Source: Betaproteobacteria bacterium
GTDB taxonomy: Bacteria > Pseudomonadota > Gammaproteobacteria > Burkholderiales > Burkholderiaceae
Reading direction: 5' to 3'
Assembly: GCA_018969885.1 (NCBI GenBank)
Contig: JAGWXN010000071.1
Coordinates: forward strand, 1 to 12,434
Length of the DNA stretch: 12,434 nucleotides
The translations under genes and the position numbers were made by a program. Within the stretch, counting starts at the first letter, position 1. The number at the start of each line of letters is the position of its first letter. Positions 1 to 7,173 of the stretch are shown piece after piece. A model generated the notes under the pieces. That model worked only from the letters and a program-made list of their open reading frames with translations. It ran no database searches and was not told where the DNA came from.

Positions 1-243
1 GCTGCGGTGGCCTGTCGCGAAACCGGTGTTGAGCGCCGCTACGCCGACGAGGCCTGGCTTGAGTACACGCGCGACACCATTTTTCCATCGGACGGCCGCC
101 CATCGGTTGCCGCTGTACGCTCCCTCATTGAGGTAAGCAGCCTGATCCGCGATTTGCCCACCCGCGCTTCCATGCGCGCCGACACCTATATCGATACCTC
201 GTTTGTTGAGGCTGCCGAGCGTAGCCTGCGCCCGGCGGTCTGA
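1..243 (+). CDS. ABC transporter substrate-binding protein, C-terminal fragment (NMT1/SsuA-like)
   Basis: The reading frame is open from the first base and stops at TGA 241-243, leaving the last 80 residues of a protein that begins outside the window. The segment with TIFPSDGRPS, a helix-rich stretch (VRSLIEVSSLI) and the near-terminal YIDTSFVEAAERSL resembles the C-terminus of NMT1/THI5 or SsuA-like periplasmic substrate-binding proteins. These often end with a helix followed by a 'D-x-S-F-x-x-A' segment. Such proteins feed small organic molecules to an inner-membrane ABC permease. The gene converges on the operon that ends at 258, with only 14 bp between the two stop codons. The family call rests on a short fragment and could be wrong; that the frame is coding is more certain. 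Confidence 0.6.
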   Translation, partial: AAVACRETGVERRYADEAWLEYTRDTIFPSDGRPSVAAVRSLIEVSSLIRDLPTRASMRADTYIDTSFVEAAERSLRPAV

Positions 244-257
244 GCAGGGTCAGCGAA

Positions 258-1013
258 TCAGAACTCCGACAACAAGCGGGTGAATCCGCGGATACGGTCG
301 GTGATGCCGTTCATTCGCAGCGCATGCCAGTAGGTGGCCACGTTCACGCTGATCACCGGTTTGTCGAGCCAGCGCTCAGCCTCGTCAGCAAGACGGCCCA
401 TGGGGAGGTTCGCGCCGAACTGAACAATGGCTTCGATGTCATCGCCGTCAATCGATCTCATCGCGCGGATCATGTCCTGAGCGGTGAGAACGGAATAGGA
501 GGCGGGGTTGCTGCCCCGCATGTGATTAAACCGCAGGATCTCGTAGCCAAAGCTCCCGAGCACGCCCTGCAGTCGTGGCTCAATCGAGGGGTAGTAGGGT
601 TCCATCACTGCGATTCTGCGTTTAACGCCATGCGCCTTGAGCGCTGCAATCACCGCATCGGAGGCGAGGGCCACGGGAATATCGTGCCCGGCCACCTTGC
701 GGATCCGGGCTTTCAGGTGTTCACCCCACTCCGTATTTCCGCCCCACACCGCAAGCGCAGAAATGCCGAGTACAAACGCATTGGGCCTTGCATCCATGAC
801 GCTCGCCACGGCGGGTTCGAGCGCGCGGTCGATATCCTCGACCAGTTGATTGAAATCTTCAGAGCTGCTCACCGGGCGCTCGTGAATCACCATCCGGCCG
901 AGGTGATTGGTGATGCCCGCTGGCCGCATCTCATCGTATTCGGGCTGAACCACCGTATTGGTCGAAGGCGTCGCAACACCGAATGCCATTCGCCAGGCCA
1001 GATAGTCGCGCAT
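258..1013 (-). CDS. Maleate isomerase / arylmalonate decarboxylase-like protein (Asp/Glu racemase superfamily), cysteine-free
   Basis: 251 residues, the usual length for the maleate cis-trans isomerase/arylmalonate decarboxylase branch of the Asp/Glu racemase superfamily. The start is ATG at 1013, preceded by AAAGGA (1025-1020); a longer in-frame extension lacks protein character. Family marks visible are FGVATPSTNTVVQPEYDEM near the N-terminus (residues 11-29), VKRRIAVMEPYYPSI (130-144), and AIVQFGANLPM followed by DKPVISVNVATYW (195-229). In known members one or two catalytic cysteines sit after strands equivalent to residues 80-86 and 196-201. Here these positions read VLGISA and IVQFGA, and the whole protein has no cysteine. 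The normal Cys-based proton transfer or decarboxylation therefore seems impossible. It may be a non-canonical enzyme, a lyase using other residues, or a binding protein. It is the last gene of the operon, 37 bp after the flavoprotein gene. Confidence 0.8.
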   Translation of the reverse strand: MRDYLAWRMAFGVATPSTNTVVQPEYDEMRPAGITNHLGRMVIHERPVSSSEDFNQLVEDIDRALEPAVASVMDARPNAFVLGISALAVWGGNTEWGEHLKARIRKVAGHDIPVALASDAVIAALKAHGVKRRIAVMEPYYPSIEPRLQGVLGSFGYEILRFNHMRGSNPASYSVLTAQDMIRAMRSIDGDDIEAIVQFGANLPMGRLADEAERWLDKPVISVNVATYWHALRMNGITDRIRGFTRLLSEF

Positions 1014-1050
1014 GTCGGTCCTTTCGTTGAAGAGGGGTGAGGGTGCTGGG

Positions 1051-1968
1051 TCAGGCGATGACGCGTGCGGCCAGTTGGGCGGCCAGCGTTGCCTCGCCGA
1101 TCGCGACCGCGAGCCGCCCCGAGTAGCCGCTGCGAAGCGCACCCACGGCATACAGATGGGGGGTTCGCGTCTGAAGGCTGGCATCGGTGATGACCGCACC
1201 CTGCGGGTCGCGCTCGACCAGCGTGCCCAGCCAGTCGGTGCAAGGCGAAAGCCCGATGTAGGCGAATACTGCTTCGCAGTTGATTCGTTCAGGCGCCGTG
1301 GCGTAGCGATCGCGGATCATGACGCCTTCAAGTGCCTCGGCGCCTTCAAGCGACAGCAGTTCGCTATCCCATCGGAATTCGATCGACTCGATATCGGCGG
1401 CTCGAGCGGCAAAGCGCTGGCGTGCACGAAGCGTATCGCCGCGTACCACCATGACCACCGATTCGGCGTGACGGGCGAGGTGCAGCGCTTCCTGAAGGGC
1501 TGAGTCGCCCCCGCCCACCACGACCACTCGCCGCCCGCGATAAAGCCCAGCATTGCACCAGGCGCACTGAAGCAGTCCACGGTTGACGAAGCGCTCGGCC
1601 CCGGGAACGGAAAGCGGTTTCAGTGCGGCCCCTGTGGCGGCGATGACCTGGGCAGGCTGCCAGCGATCGTGGCCGCTCGCGAGCGTGAAGCCTTCGGTGG
1701 CGGGCTCGAGCGACTGGGCGTCCTGAGCGACCCGTTCGACACCGGCTTCAAGTCCCTGACGACCGAGCGAGTCGATCAACTCCGCTCCCGATATCGGGGC
1801 GGGGGCGCCGGGATAGTCATCGAGTACACCGATGTTGGCGACCAGACCGCCCGGCAGACCGGCGCCCGCAAGATGCAACACCCGCATGCCGGAGGACGCG
1901 GCCTCGAGGGCTGCCACATAGGCCGCCACGCCGCTACCCACTACCGCCAGATCAACCGGACCGCTCAT
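1051..1968 (-). CDS. Thioredoxin-reductase-like FAD-dependent oxidoreductase
   Basis: 305 residues, close to the usual 310-320 of low-Mr thioredoxin reductases. The N-terminal FAD site is VVGSGVAAYVAALEA (residues 9-23), the redox pair is C135-A-W-C138, and the second nucleotide-binding loop is VVGGGDSALQEAL (150-162). A family enzyme passes electrons from NAD(P)H via FAD to the CxxC pair and on to a thiol protein. Two usual features are altered. The 2'-phosphate-binding HRR motif reads V-R-G (175-177), though R181 remains. The C-terminal G-D that contacts FAD reads G-A (276-277, in LYAVGALRSGY). NADPH use is thus doubtful; NADH or another donor is possible. The ATG at 1968 overlaps the previous gene's stop (ATGA 1968-1965) and has a strong GAGGAGAAAGG site. 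Its place after the selenoprotein and its paralogue suggests it re-reduces them (inference). Confidence 0.9.
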   Translation of the reverse strand: MSGPVDLAVVGSGVAAYVAALEAASSGMRVLHLAGAGLPGGLVANIGVLDDYPGAPAPISGAELIDSLGRQGLEAGVERVAQDAQSLEPATEGFTLASGHDRWQPAQVIAATGAALKPLSVPGAERFVNRGLLQCAWCNAGLYRGRRVVVVGGGDSALQEALHLARHAESVVMVVRGDTLRARQRFAARAADIESIEFRWDSELLSLEGAEALEGVMIRDRYATAPERINCEAVFAYIGLSPCTDWLGTLVERDPQGAVITDASLQTRTPHLYAVGALRSGYSGRLAVAIGEATLAAQLAARVIA

Positions 1969-3167
1969 CCTTTCTCCTCGATGATTCGAGTGACTCGACA
2001 GGCCGGGTAACCCCAGGCCGGACACCACGCATGCTGGGGAACCGGTACGTCGCCCCCTGCGACGATCAGGGTGAGGTCGTCGGGCGATGCGGTGACCGGA
2101 ATCGAGCCGCGCGAAGCCGCATCCTGCACCCAATTCGGCCATCGCGTCTCGTCGCCAACGGTCCGATAAAGCCAGGAACTGCGCCACTGCTCGGGGGTCC
2201 AGCGCCCGCGTTCGTACAGGATCTGACGCACGGCCGCTTTGTCCAACCCCTGCCCAGCGAGCATTCTTGCCACGACGGGTGACAGGATCACTGTGGAGAT
2301 GCCTGCCCAGCGCATGGAGAAGGCTGAACTTGCACTGGCCATCGCGCTGGCAATTTCTTCCAATCCCCCGGTGACGTTGATCAGGGTTTCCGCGCGCAGC
2401 AGCGTGACCGCGCTCACCTCGGGTGCCAGCCCGAGATCGGTGTGCAGCGATGGCCACGGGCTGCCCGTCTCATCTTCTGCGATGCAAAGTGAATAGCGGG
2501 CCGCCTGGCCAAGACCGGCATAGGAGACAGCGCCCGGCCAGCCGCCACCGATGTTCTGCATCACGAACCGTAGCGCGCGACCGATGGACGCGTTTGCGCG
2601 CCAGCCTGGTCCGAGGAGACCAAATCCGCTGTTAATGCCGAGACGTTTCACGATCGGTCCGCTCACCACCAGAAGGGGCGCAACGTTCTCGTCGGTGGTC
2701 TGCACACCGCGCAGGTTGAAAGCGGGATCGAGTAAGGCCTCCACCGCCGCGACTACGATCGGGAACTGCTCCGGGCGGCACCCCGCCATCACCGCGTTAG
2801 CGGCAATTTTTTCCAGTGTTGCCTGTCCCTGAAGCGGCTCGAGCTCCCCCAGAACAGTGGTCGCGGGCCGCGAACTTCCGAGAAGCATCCGTTTGACTGC
2901 GCTCACCTCGGGCGGGACGATGGGAAGCCCATCGGTCCAACCCCGGTCCCCGTACAGTTCATTGATATCGGCGGCAGGGTTGGCCGAGGTGATCACCTCC
3001 ACGCGCTGTCTCGGGAACTGACCCACGCGAGGCGAGCGGGCCAAGAGCAAATCGCGCGCGTCGCTTTCCGCGATGCGTGCCGACACCGTGTCGTCGATCC
3101 AGGCGCCACCCGCCTGCTGGCCCACCGGAATCAGCAGCCAGTGCGTCGGAGGGCGGGCGTCGCTCAT
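1965..3167 (-). CDS. Sec-less paralogue of the C-terminal domain of the UGSC selenoprotein
   Basis: 400 residues starting at ATG 3167, 22 bp after the selenoprotein stop. The ribosome site is weak, so the start is the best guess and translation may be coupled. From about residue 65 on it aligns by eye with residues 205-575 of the neighbouring UGSC protein. GWTDGLPIVPP (77-87) matches GWSDGLPIVAP, AGCRPE (C130) matches AGCRPE (C270), SGPIVKRLGIN (169-179) matches NGPIARTLGFN, and NASIGRALRF (192-201) matches NTAIGRFWRL. It lacks the UGSC domain. Instead it has about 60 residues without recognised motif (LLIPVGQQAGG near 11-21). The C-terminal Cys pattern also differs (C382, C390). No signal peptide or membrane segment is evident. 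I infer that the two proteins form a hetero-oligomer, this one giving a second substrate-binding subunit. No biochemical function is known to me for this domain. Confidence 0.85.
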   Translation of the reverse strand: MSDARPPTHWLLIPVGQQAGGAWIDDTVSARIAESDARDLLLARSPRVGQFPRQRVEVITSANPAADINELYGDRGWTDGLPIVPPEVSAVKRMLLGSSRPATTVLGELEPLQGQATLEKIAANAVMAGCRPEQFPIVVAAVEALLDPAFNLRGVQTTDENVAPLLVVSGPIVKRLGINSGFGLLGPGWRANASIGRALRFVMQNIGGGWPGAVSYAGLGQAARYSLCIAEDETGSPWPSLHTDLGLAPEVSAVTLLRAETLINVTGGLEEIASAMASASSAFSMRWAGISTVILSPVVARMLAGQGLDKAAVRQILYERGRWTPEQWRSSWLYRTVGDETRWPNWVQDAASRGSIPVTASPDDLTLIVAGGDVPVPQHAWCPAWGYPACRVTRIIEEKG

Positions 3168-3189
3168 GGCTCGCGAGGGCAGGTGCGCT

Positions 3190-4917
3190 TCAAAGGGCTC
3201 CGACCCGCTGCTCCCAGTGATCAGGCAGACGGATCGGCTTGACCGTTGTGTAGCCCAGCATGCCGTTATGCGGCATGAACATGCAGTTGGAGCGTAGCGG
3301 ATCGCCGCATACGGCGATGATGATGTCCTCGGGTTTACAGACGATGGGGACCAACCGCTCGGGATCGCGCGACTCGCCGAACAGTTTGGGGGCCTTTCCA
3401 AGCCGGGTCATCTCGAAGAGCCCCCGCCTGCCGCCCGGCACCAGATTGGTCCAGTTCGTCATCAGGTTCTCGAAACGCCTGGCAGGCATGCGGGCGCGCT
3501 CAAAGAGCTGCTGCCGAAGCTCGGCCTTGGACATTCCGGCGCGTGCCAGCATCTCGGCGATCAGGGGACTCAACACCAATAGCGGCTGATAGGTACCGTT
3601 TGCGATCCCCACCACGAAGATCACTTCCCAGGTGGTGTGGGTCACCATGGCGTCAGCCAGATAGGGCAGCACCTTGTCGGGACTGTCGCCAAAGACCGAG
3701 ACGATCACATTACGTCCGGTAAAGCGCGAGATGGTGACCGCGTTGCCCCCTGCCGGCTCGCCGAGGTCTTGCGCGACGCTATTCCAGCCAATGCGCCCGA
3801 GCACTGCCTCGTTCTCGGCGAGCACCACATTCCATGTGCCACCGAACGTTCCCTTGTCGTTCTGGTGGAGCATGAAGCCCGCAACGTTCCGGAGGTAGAG
3901 TCGCCAGAACCGGCCGATGGCTGTGTTGGGTTGGAATCCGTCGCGTAGCGCGCCCTGCTCGGTGTTGAACCCCAACGTACGCGCGATGGGGCCATTGAGA
4001 ATGATCTGCGTTTCCGCGCCCGGTGTGTTGCCGCTGTGTTCAACACCATAGCGCGCATCGGCCATGGCTTCGACGAGCGCAACCAGCACGGGCATGTACT
4101 CAGGACGGCACCCGGCGATCACGCCGTTGACGGCCACGTTCCAGATGGTGGCCTGTCGGTTATCGGGCAGGAGCGTGCCAAGGATCTCGTCCGGGTCGCG
4201 GTCAACAAAGTCGAGGAAGGCCTGAATGCGCGCCATAGTGGGGGCAACGATCGGCAGGCCGTCACTCCAACCGTTCTCGATATAGAACCGGTTGATTTCA
4301 TCCACGGTGCCGGTGAAGACGATCTCTCTCGGGCCCGGATCCGGGCTTTGCGCGACCGTTACCACGGGCTCAGTGAGATTCCGAATCAGATCGTTGACGG
4401 TGGTGCCGAGCACACCCGCACGTAGTTCGTCGGGTCGCTGCACATCGACGTGACCCGGGACCTTGGCAAGCGGCAGGCTGGAATAGCCCAACCCTTCAGC
4501 GGTGGTACGGGCCTGCCCCAGGAAGCCCTCGCAGCAGAGCGATGAACTCGGAATGCCGGCCTGCTCAGCGACAGCGCTCACCCGCAACACGGCGGGCGTG
4601 CAGCTGCCTCAGCAGCCCATTCCGGAGACGACAGCGTCGACCTGCAGCGCCTTCAGCTTGTCCGGAAGCTCGGCGAGCACCCGGTGCTCGTCTTCGCCGT
4701 GAGTGGAACCAAATTGGTCCCAGTCGATGAAGCGGATGCCAGGGAATCGGCTGGCGAGCTCAGCTTTGAGCAACTCCCAGATCTCGTCGCCGCGGAAGAG
4801 GTAATCCCAGAGGAAGGCGATGCGCTTACCCTCCAGTGAGGTGAGCCGCGCCGCGAGCGGACGCGAGGTGATCGTTCTGGCGCTTCGCGGCCAGACGACC
4901 GACTCAAGCTGGTTCAT
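3190..4917 (-). CDS. UGSC-family selenoprotein with C-terminal DGLPIV domain; in-frame TGA read as selenocysteine (residue 103)
   Basis: Read through the TGA at 4611-4609, this is one 575-residue protein. The start is ATG 4917 with AAGGAA 6 bp upstream; a GTG at 4923 abuts that site and is less likely. Residues 1-132 form the UGSC domain: GKRIAFLWDYLFRGDEIWEL (about 29-48), a strand LQVDAVVSGMG, then C102-U103-G104-S105-C106, and AEQAGIPSSSL with vicinal C128-C129. U103 and C106 make a UxxC redox pair; C102-U103 could form a selenenylsulfide. Residues about 205-575 form a second domain with GWSDGLPIVAP (217-226), AGCRPE (C270), NTAIGRFWRLYLRN, and C537/C545 near the end; it is shared with the next gene. 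UGSC proteins are a known family with Sec, Cys or Ser at the U position and unknown function. Frame continuity, coding character on both sides, the exact motif and a SECIS-like hairpin argue against a nonsense mutation. Sec insertion needs selABCD elsewhere in the genome. Confidence 0.88.
4570..4608 (-). promoter_or_regulatory. Predicted bacterial SECIS hairpin
   Basis: A 39-nt hairpin begins directly after the TGA. The outer stem GGCAGC (4608-4603) pairs with GCTGTC (4575-4570), with one G-U. A small asymmetric internal loop (TG against C) follows, then CACG against TGAG with an A-A mismatch and a G-U pair. The upper stem is CCCGC (4596-4592) with GCGGG (4585-4581), and the hexaloop is CGTGTT (4591-4586). 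The loop starts 17 nt after the TGA and has a G in its second position. Both points fit the published description of bacterial SECIS elements (spacing about 16-37 nt, a G early in the loop). It would recruit SelB with Sec-tRNA. Pairing was done by eye, and GC-rich coding DNA can form hairpins by chance. Confidence 0.7.
4609..4611 (-). other. In-frame TGA predicted to encode selenocysteine
   Basis: The codon order around this TGA on the minus strand is GGA ATG GGC TGC TGA GGC AGC TGC, giving G-M-G-C-U-G-S-C. The downstream G-S-C completes the UGSC family motif, which is hard to explain if TGA were a random stop. The same frame stays open for 469 further codons. Confidence 0.88.
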
Positions 4918-4923
4918 GAACAC

Positions 4924-4930
4924 TTCCTTT
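4924..4930 (-). promoter_or_regulatory. Ribosome binding site of the selenoprotein gene
   Basis: Minus strand AAAGGAA, 6 bp before ATG 4917 and directly touching the alternative GTG 4923. The spacing decides for the ATG. Confidence 0.65.
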
Positions 4931-4933
4931 CAG

Positions 4934-5890
4934 TCAGTCTGCTTTGAGGCCTGCCTTGCGGATGATCGGCCCCCACTTTTCACGCTCGGTCTTTTCAAAA
5001 GCCGCCAATTCAGCGGGTGTGCCCCCCACCGGCTCGTGACCCAGTTGAAGGAGCCGCTGCTGCGTATCGGCTTGCGCGAGCACCTTGGAGACTTCGGCAT
5101 TGAGACGCGTGATGATGGCAGCCGGCGTACCTTTTGGGGCATAGAGCGCATTCCAGGCAGACACATCAAACCCAGGAACGCCCTGCTCAGCGACCGTGGG
5201 CACCCCGGGTAACAGCGCTGAAGGGTTGGCCGAGGTCACGGCGAGCGCGCGAAGCTTGCCGCTCGCGAGCCCGGGTTTGGCCGCGCTGATGGTGTCGATC
5301 AGGAGGGGTAACTGTCCTCCGAGCACGTCAGTGGCCGCTGCAGGCGATCCTTTGTAGGGCACGCCGAAGAGGCCGATTCCGGTGCGCTCTTTCAGCAACT
5401 CCACCACCAGCCGCGCCGTGGTGCTGGGCATGGCCATATCGGCCGCCTTGGGATTGGCGCGTGCCGCAGCCAGGACTTCGGCCACGCTCTTGAAAGAGGC
5501 CGAAGGACCCGCAGCAATCACCATGGGAAAGCGGCTCACCAGAATGATGGGCTCGAATGCTTTCTCCGCGTCGTAACCGGTGGACGCATAGAGAAAGGGA
5601 TTCATGGTCTGCGTGCCCGAGGTGCCCATGGTGAGCGTGTAGCCATCGGGTGCAGCACGCGCTGCCTCGGCGGTGCCGACGTTACCGCCTGCACCAGCGC
5701 GGTTTTCAATGAAGAAGCTCTGTCCAACGGCCTTGCTGAGTTGTTCGGCAACGAACCGGGTCGCGACGTCGGTGCCCTGGCCGGCCTGGTAGGCGACGAT
5801 GATTCGGACCGGGCGGGCAGGGTAGTCCTGCGCCTGTACGGTGGTAGAACAGGTTGCTGCCGATACGGCGAGCAGCGCGAGCCATTTCAT
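4934..5890 (-). CDS. Bug/TctC-family periplasmic solute receptor
   Basis: 318 residues, the typical length of the Bug (Bordetella uptake gene) family of extracytoplasmic receptors. A signal peptide is clear: MKWLALLAVSAATCSTTVQA, with likely cleavage after VQA (residue 20) before QDYPARPVR. Family marks are RIIVAYQAGQGTDVATRFVA (29-48), IENRAGAGGNVGTAEAARA, PDGYTLTMGTSGT and LLPGVPTVAEQGVPGF. Bug proteins bind small carboxylates or related ligands. Some serve TctAB-type transporters, others act as sensors, and most have no transporter gene nearby, as here. The ATG has an AAGGAG site 9 bp upstream. The next gene, the selenoprotein, starts 16 bp after the stop. The receptor probably captures the substrate of this pathway; the ligand cannot be told from sequence. 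Confidence 0.93.
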   Translation of the reverse strand: MKWLALLAVSAATCSTTVQAQDYPARPVRIIVAYQAGQGTDVATRFVAEQLSKAVGQSFFIENRAGAGGNVGTAEAARAAPDGYTLTMGTSGTQTMNPFLYASTGYDAEKAFEPIILVSRFPMVIAAGPSASFKSVAEVLAAARANPKAADMAMPSTTARLVVELLKERTGIGLFGVPYKGSPAAATDVLGGQLPLLIDTISAAKPGLASGKLRALAVTSANPSALLPGVPTVAEQGVPGFDVSAWNALYAPKGTPAAIITRLNAEVSKVLAQADTQQRLLQLGHEPVGGTPAELAAFEKTEREKWGPIIRKAGLKAD

Positions 5891-5940
5891 GCTGAGTGTC
5901 TCCTTCGGATCGTTATGGGTATCACGATGCCTGAAAGGTG

Positions 5941-7173
5941 TCAGCGCGGCAACCGTTCGAGTACCGCTCCGCTTGCTTTCAGTCGCGCGCGCTCGGTTTC
6001 GCCGTAACCGTGCTCGGCAAGGATGGCGTCGGTGTCGGCTGCAAACGCAGGCGGCGCCTTGCCCGGGGCGCCCGGCGTTTCGGAGAGCTTCAGCGGAATG
6101 CCGGTGCTTTGATAGTCGCCTTCACCGGTCACGGCCATCTTGCGATGGCGGGTATGTTCGAGCGCAAACGCCTCTGGGATGGAATTGACCGGACCAATGG
6201 GTACGCCCGCCGCCATCAGTTCATCACAGAGGGGATAGCGAGTGCGCGCGGAGAGCGTTTTCTCAATGGTTTCCCGAAGCGCCGGCCGGTGCTGCATCCG
6301 CTGCGCGTTGTTCGAAAAACGTGGGTCGGTGAGCAGGTGGTTCAGTCCGACGTGTTCGCAGAAGCGGCGGAACTGACCGTCATTCACCACACCCAAAAAA
6401 ATCTCGCCGTCAGCGCAGCGATACCGGTCGTATGCCGCAATGCTGGGATGCGCGCTGCCAAGGAGCCCTGGCGTGCGGCCCGAATGCATCCAGTTGACCG
6501 CCTGCGGTACCAGGATGCTGAGTGCGCTGTCGAAGAGCGTTGCCTCGACCCGTTGTCCGCGACCCGTTCGCGTGCGTGCCAGGACCGCCATCAGGATGCC
6601 GCTCACCGCCATGTGGCCGGTCACCAGATCGACGATTGGAACGCCCACCCGGGTGGGGCCGGCCGCAGGATCGCCATTGATGCTCATCAGCCCGCACATC
6701 GCCTGCAGGACGGCGTCGTAGCCGGGCAGTCCGCCCAGTGGCCCATCGCGACCGAATCCAGAGATCGAGCAGTAGATCAGCCCCGGGAACCGGGGCAACA
6801 GATCGTGTTCAAAGCCCAGCCCCCATCGCTCCATGGTGCCGGGCAGCAGATTTTCGACCAGGATGTCGGCACCTTCCAGGAGGCGCAGCAGGACCTCACG
6901 TGCATCGGGGCGGGTCAGATCAAGCGCAAGTGCGCGCTTGCCACGATTGAGGTTGCCGAAATAGGCGGCCGACCCGATGGCGGTAAAGGGCGGGCCCAGA
7001 TGACGGGTTTCATCGCCACCCGGCGGCTCGACCTTGATGACATCGGCACCGTGATCGGCGAGCGTCTGCGTGCAGAGGGGGCCGGCGACGACGCGCGACA
7101 GATCGATGACGCGCAGGCCCTCGAGCGCGCGAGGCGGTCGATCGGGTGAGGTGGGTGGGCGGGTGTCGGTCAT
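5941..7173 (-). CDS. CaiB/BaiF-family (class III) CoA-transferase
   Basis: 410 residues, normal for the family. It has ALEGLRVIDLSRVVAGPLCT (16-35), HGADVIKVEPPGGDETR (41-57), NRGKRALALDL, ILVENLLPGTMERWGLG (104-120), and the catalytic aspartate D182 in GVPIVDLVTG. Class III enzymes move CoA between an acyl-CoA donor and a free carboxylic acid through an aspartyl-CoA anhydride. The ATG overlaps the preceding gene's stop (ATGA 7173-7170) and no clear Shine-Dalgarno is seen, so translation is probably coupled. The Bug receptor gene follows after 50 bp. Together with the ligase, this gives the operon a second way to make a CoA thioester; which enzyme acts on the imported substrate is unknown. 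Confidence 0.95.
   Translation of the reverse strand: MTDTRPPTSPDRPPRALEGLRVIDLSRVVAGPLCTQTLADHGADVIKVEPPGGDETRHLGPPFTAIGSAAYFGNLNRGKRALALDLTRPDAREVLLRLLEGADILVENLLPGTMERWGLGFEHDLLPRFPGLIYCSISGFGRDGPLGGLPGYDAVLQAMCGLMSINGDPAAGPTRVGVPIVDLVTGHMAVSGILMAVLARTRTGRGQRVEATLFDSALSILVPQAVNWMHSGRTPGLLGSAHPSIAAYDRYRCADGEIFLGVVNDGQFRRFCEHVGLNHLLTDPRFSNNAQRMQHRPALRETIEKTLSARTRYPLCDELMAAGVPIGPVNSIPEAFALEHTRHRKMAVTGEGDYQSTGIPLKLSETPGAPGKAPPAFAADTDAILAEHGYGETERARLKASGAVLERLPR

Noticed and set aside
324..1040. 238-codon open frame on the plus strand
   Set aside because: It is antisense to the isomerase-like gene, which has family motifs and a ribosome site; the plus-strand product is His/Arg-rich without known motif.
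1321..1356. Short direct repeat of GCCTTCAAG in the flavoprotein gene
   Set aside because: Two imperfect copies encode similar EGAEALEG codons within the protein; it is local codon similarity rather than a mobile or regulatory repeat.
1969..2457. N-terminal extension of the flavoprotein upstream of ATG 1968
   Set aside because: The extension overlaps the paralogue gene in another frame and is Arg/Ala-rich without domain character; the FAD motif begins right after Met at 1968, which has a strong ribosome site.
4609..4611. TGA as an ordinary nonsense mutation, making the gene a pseudogene or two genes
   Set aside because: The TGA sits exactly at the U of the UGSC motif, both sides stay well conserved in character, the second half has no ribosome site or plausible start near 4590, and a SECIS-like hairpin follows directly.
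5938..7149. 403-codon open frame on the plus strand
   Set aside because: It lies fully antisense to the CaiB gene with its clear motifs, and its product has no recognisable domain; such antisense frames are common in GC-rich DNA.
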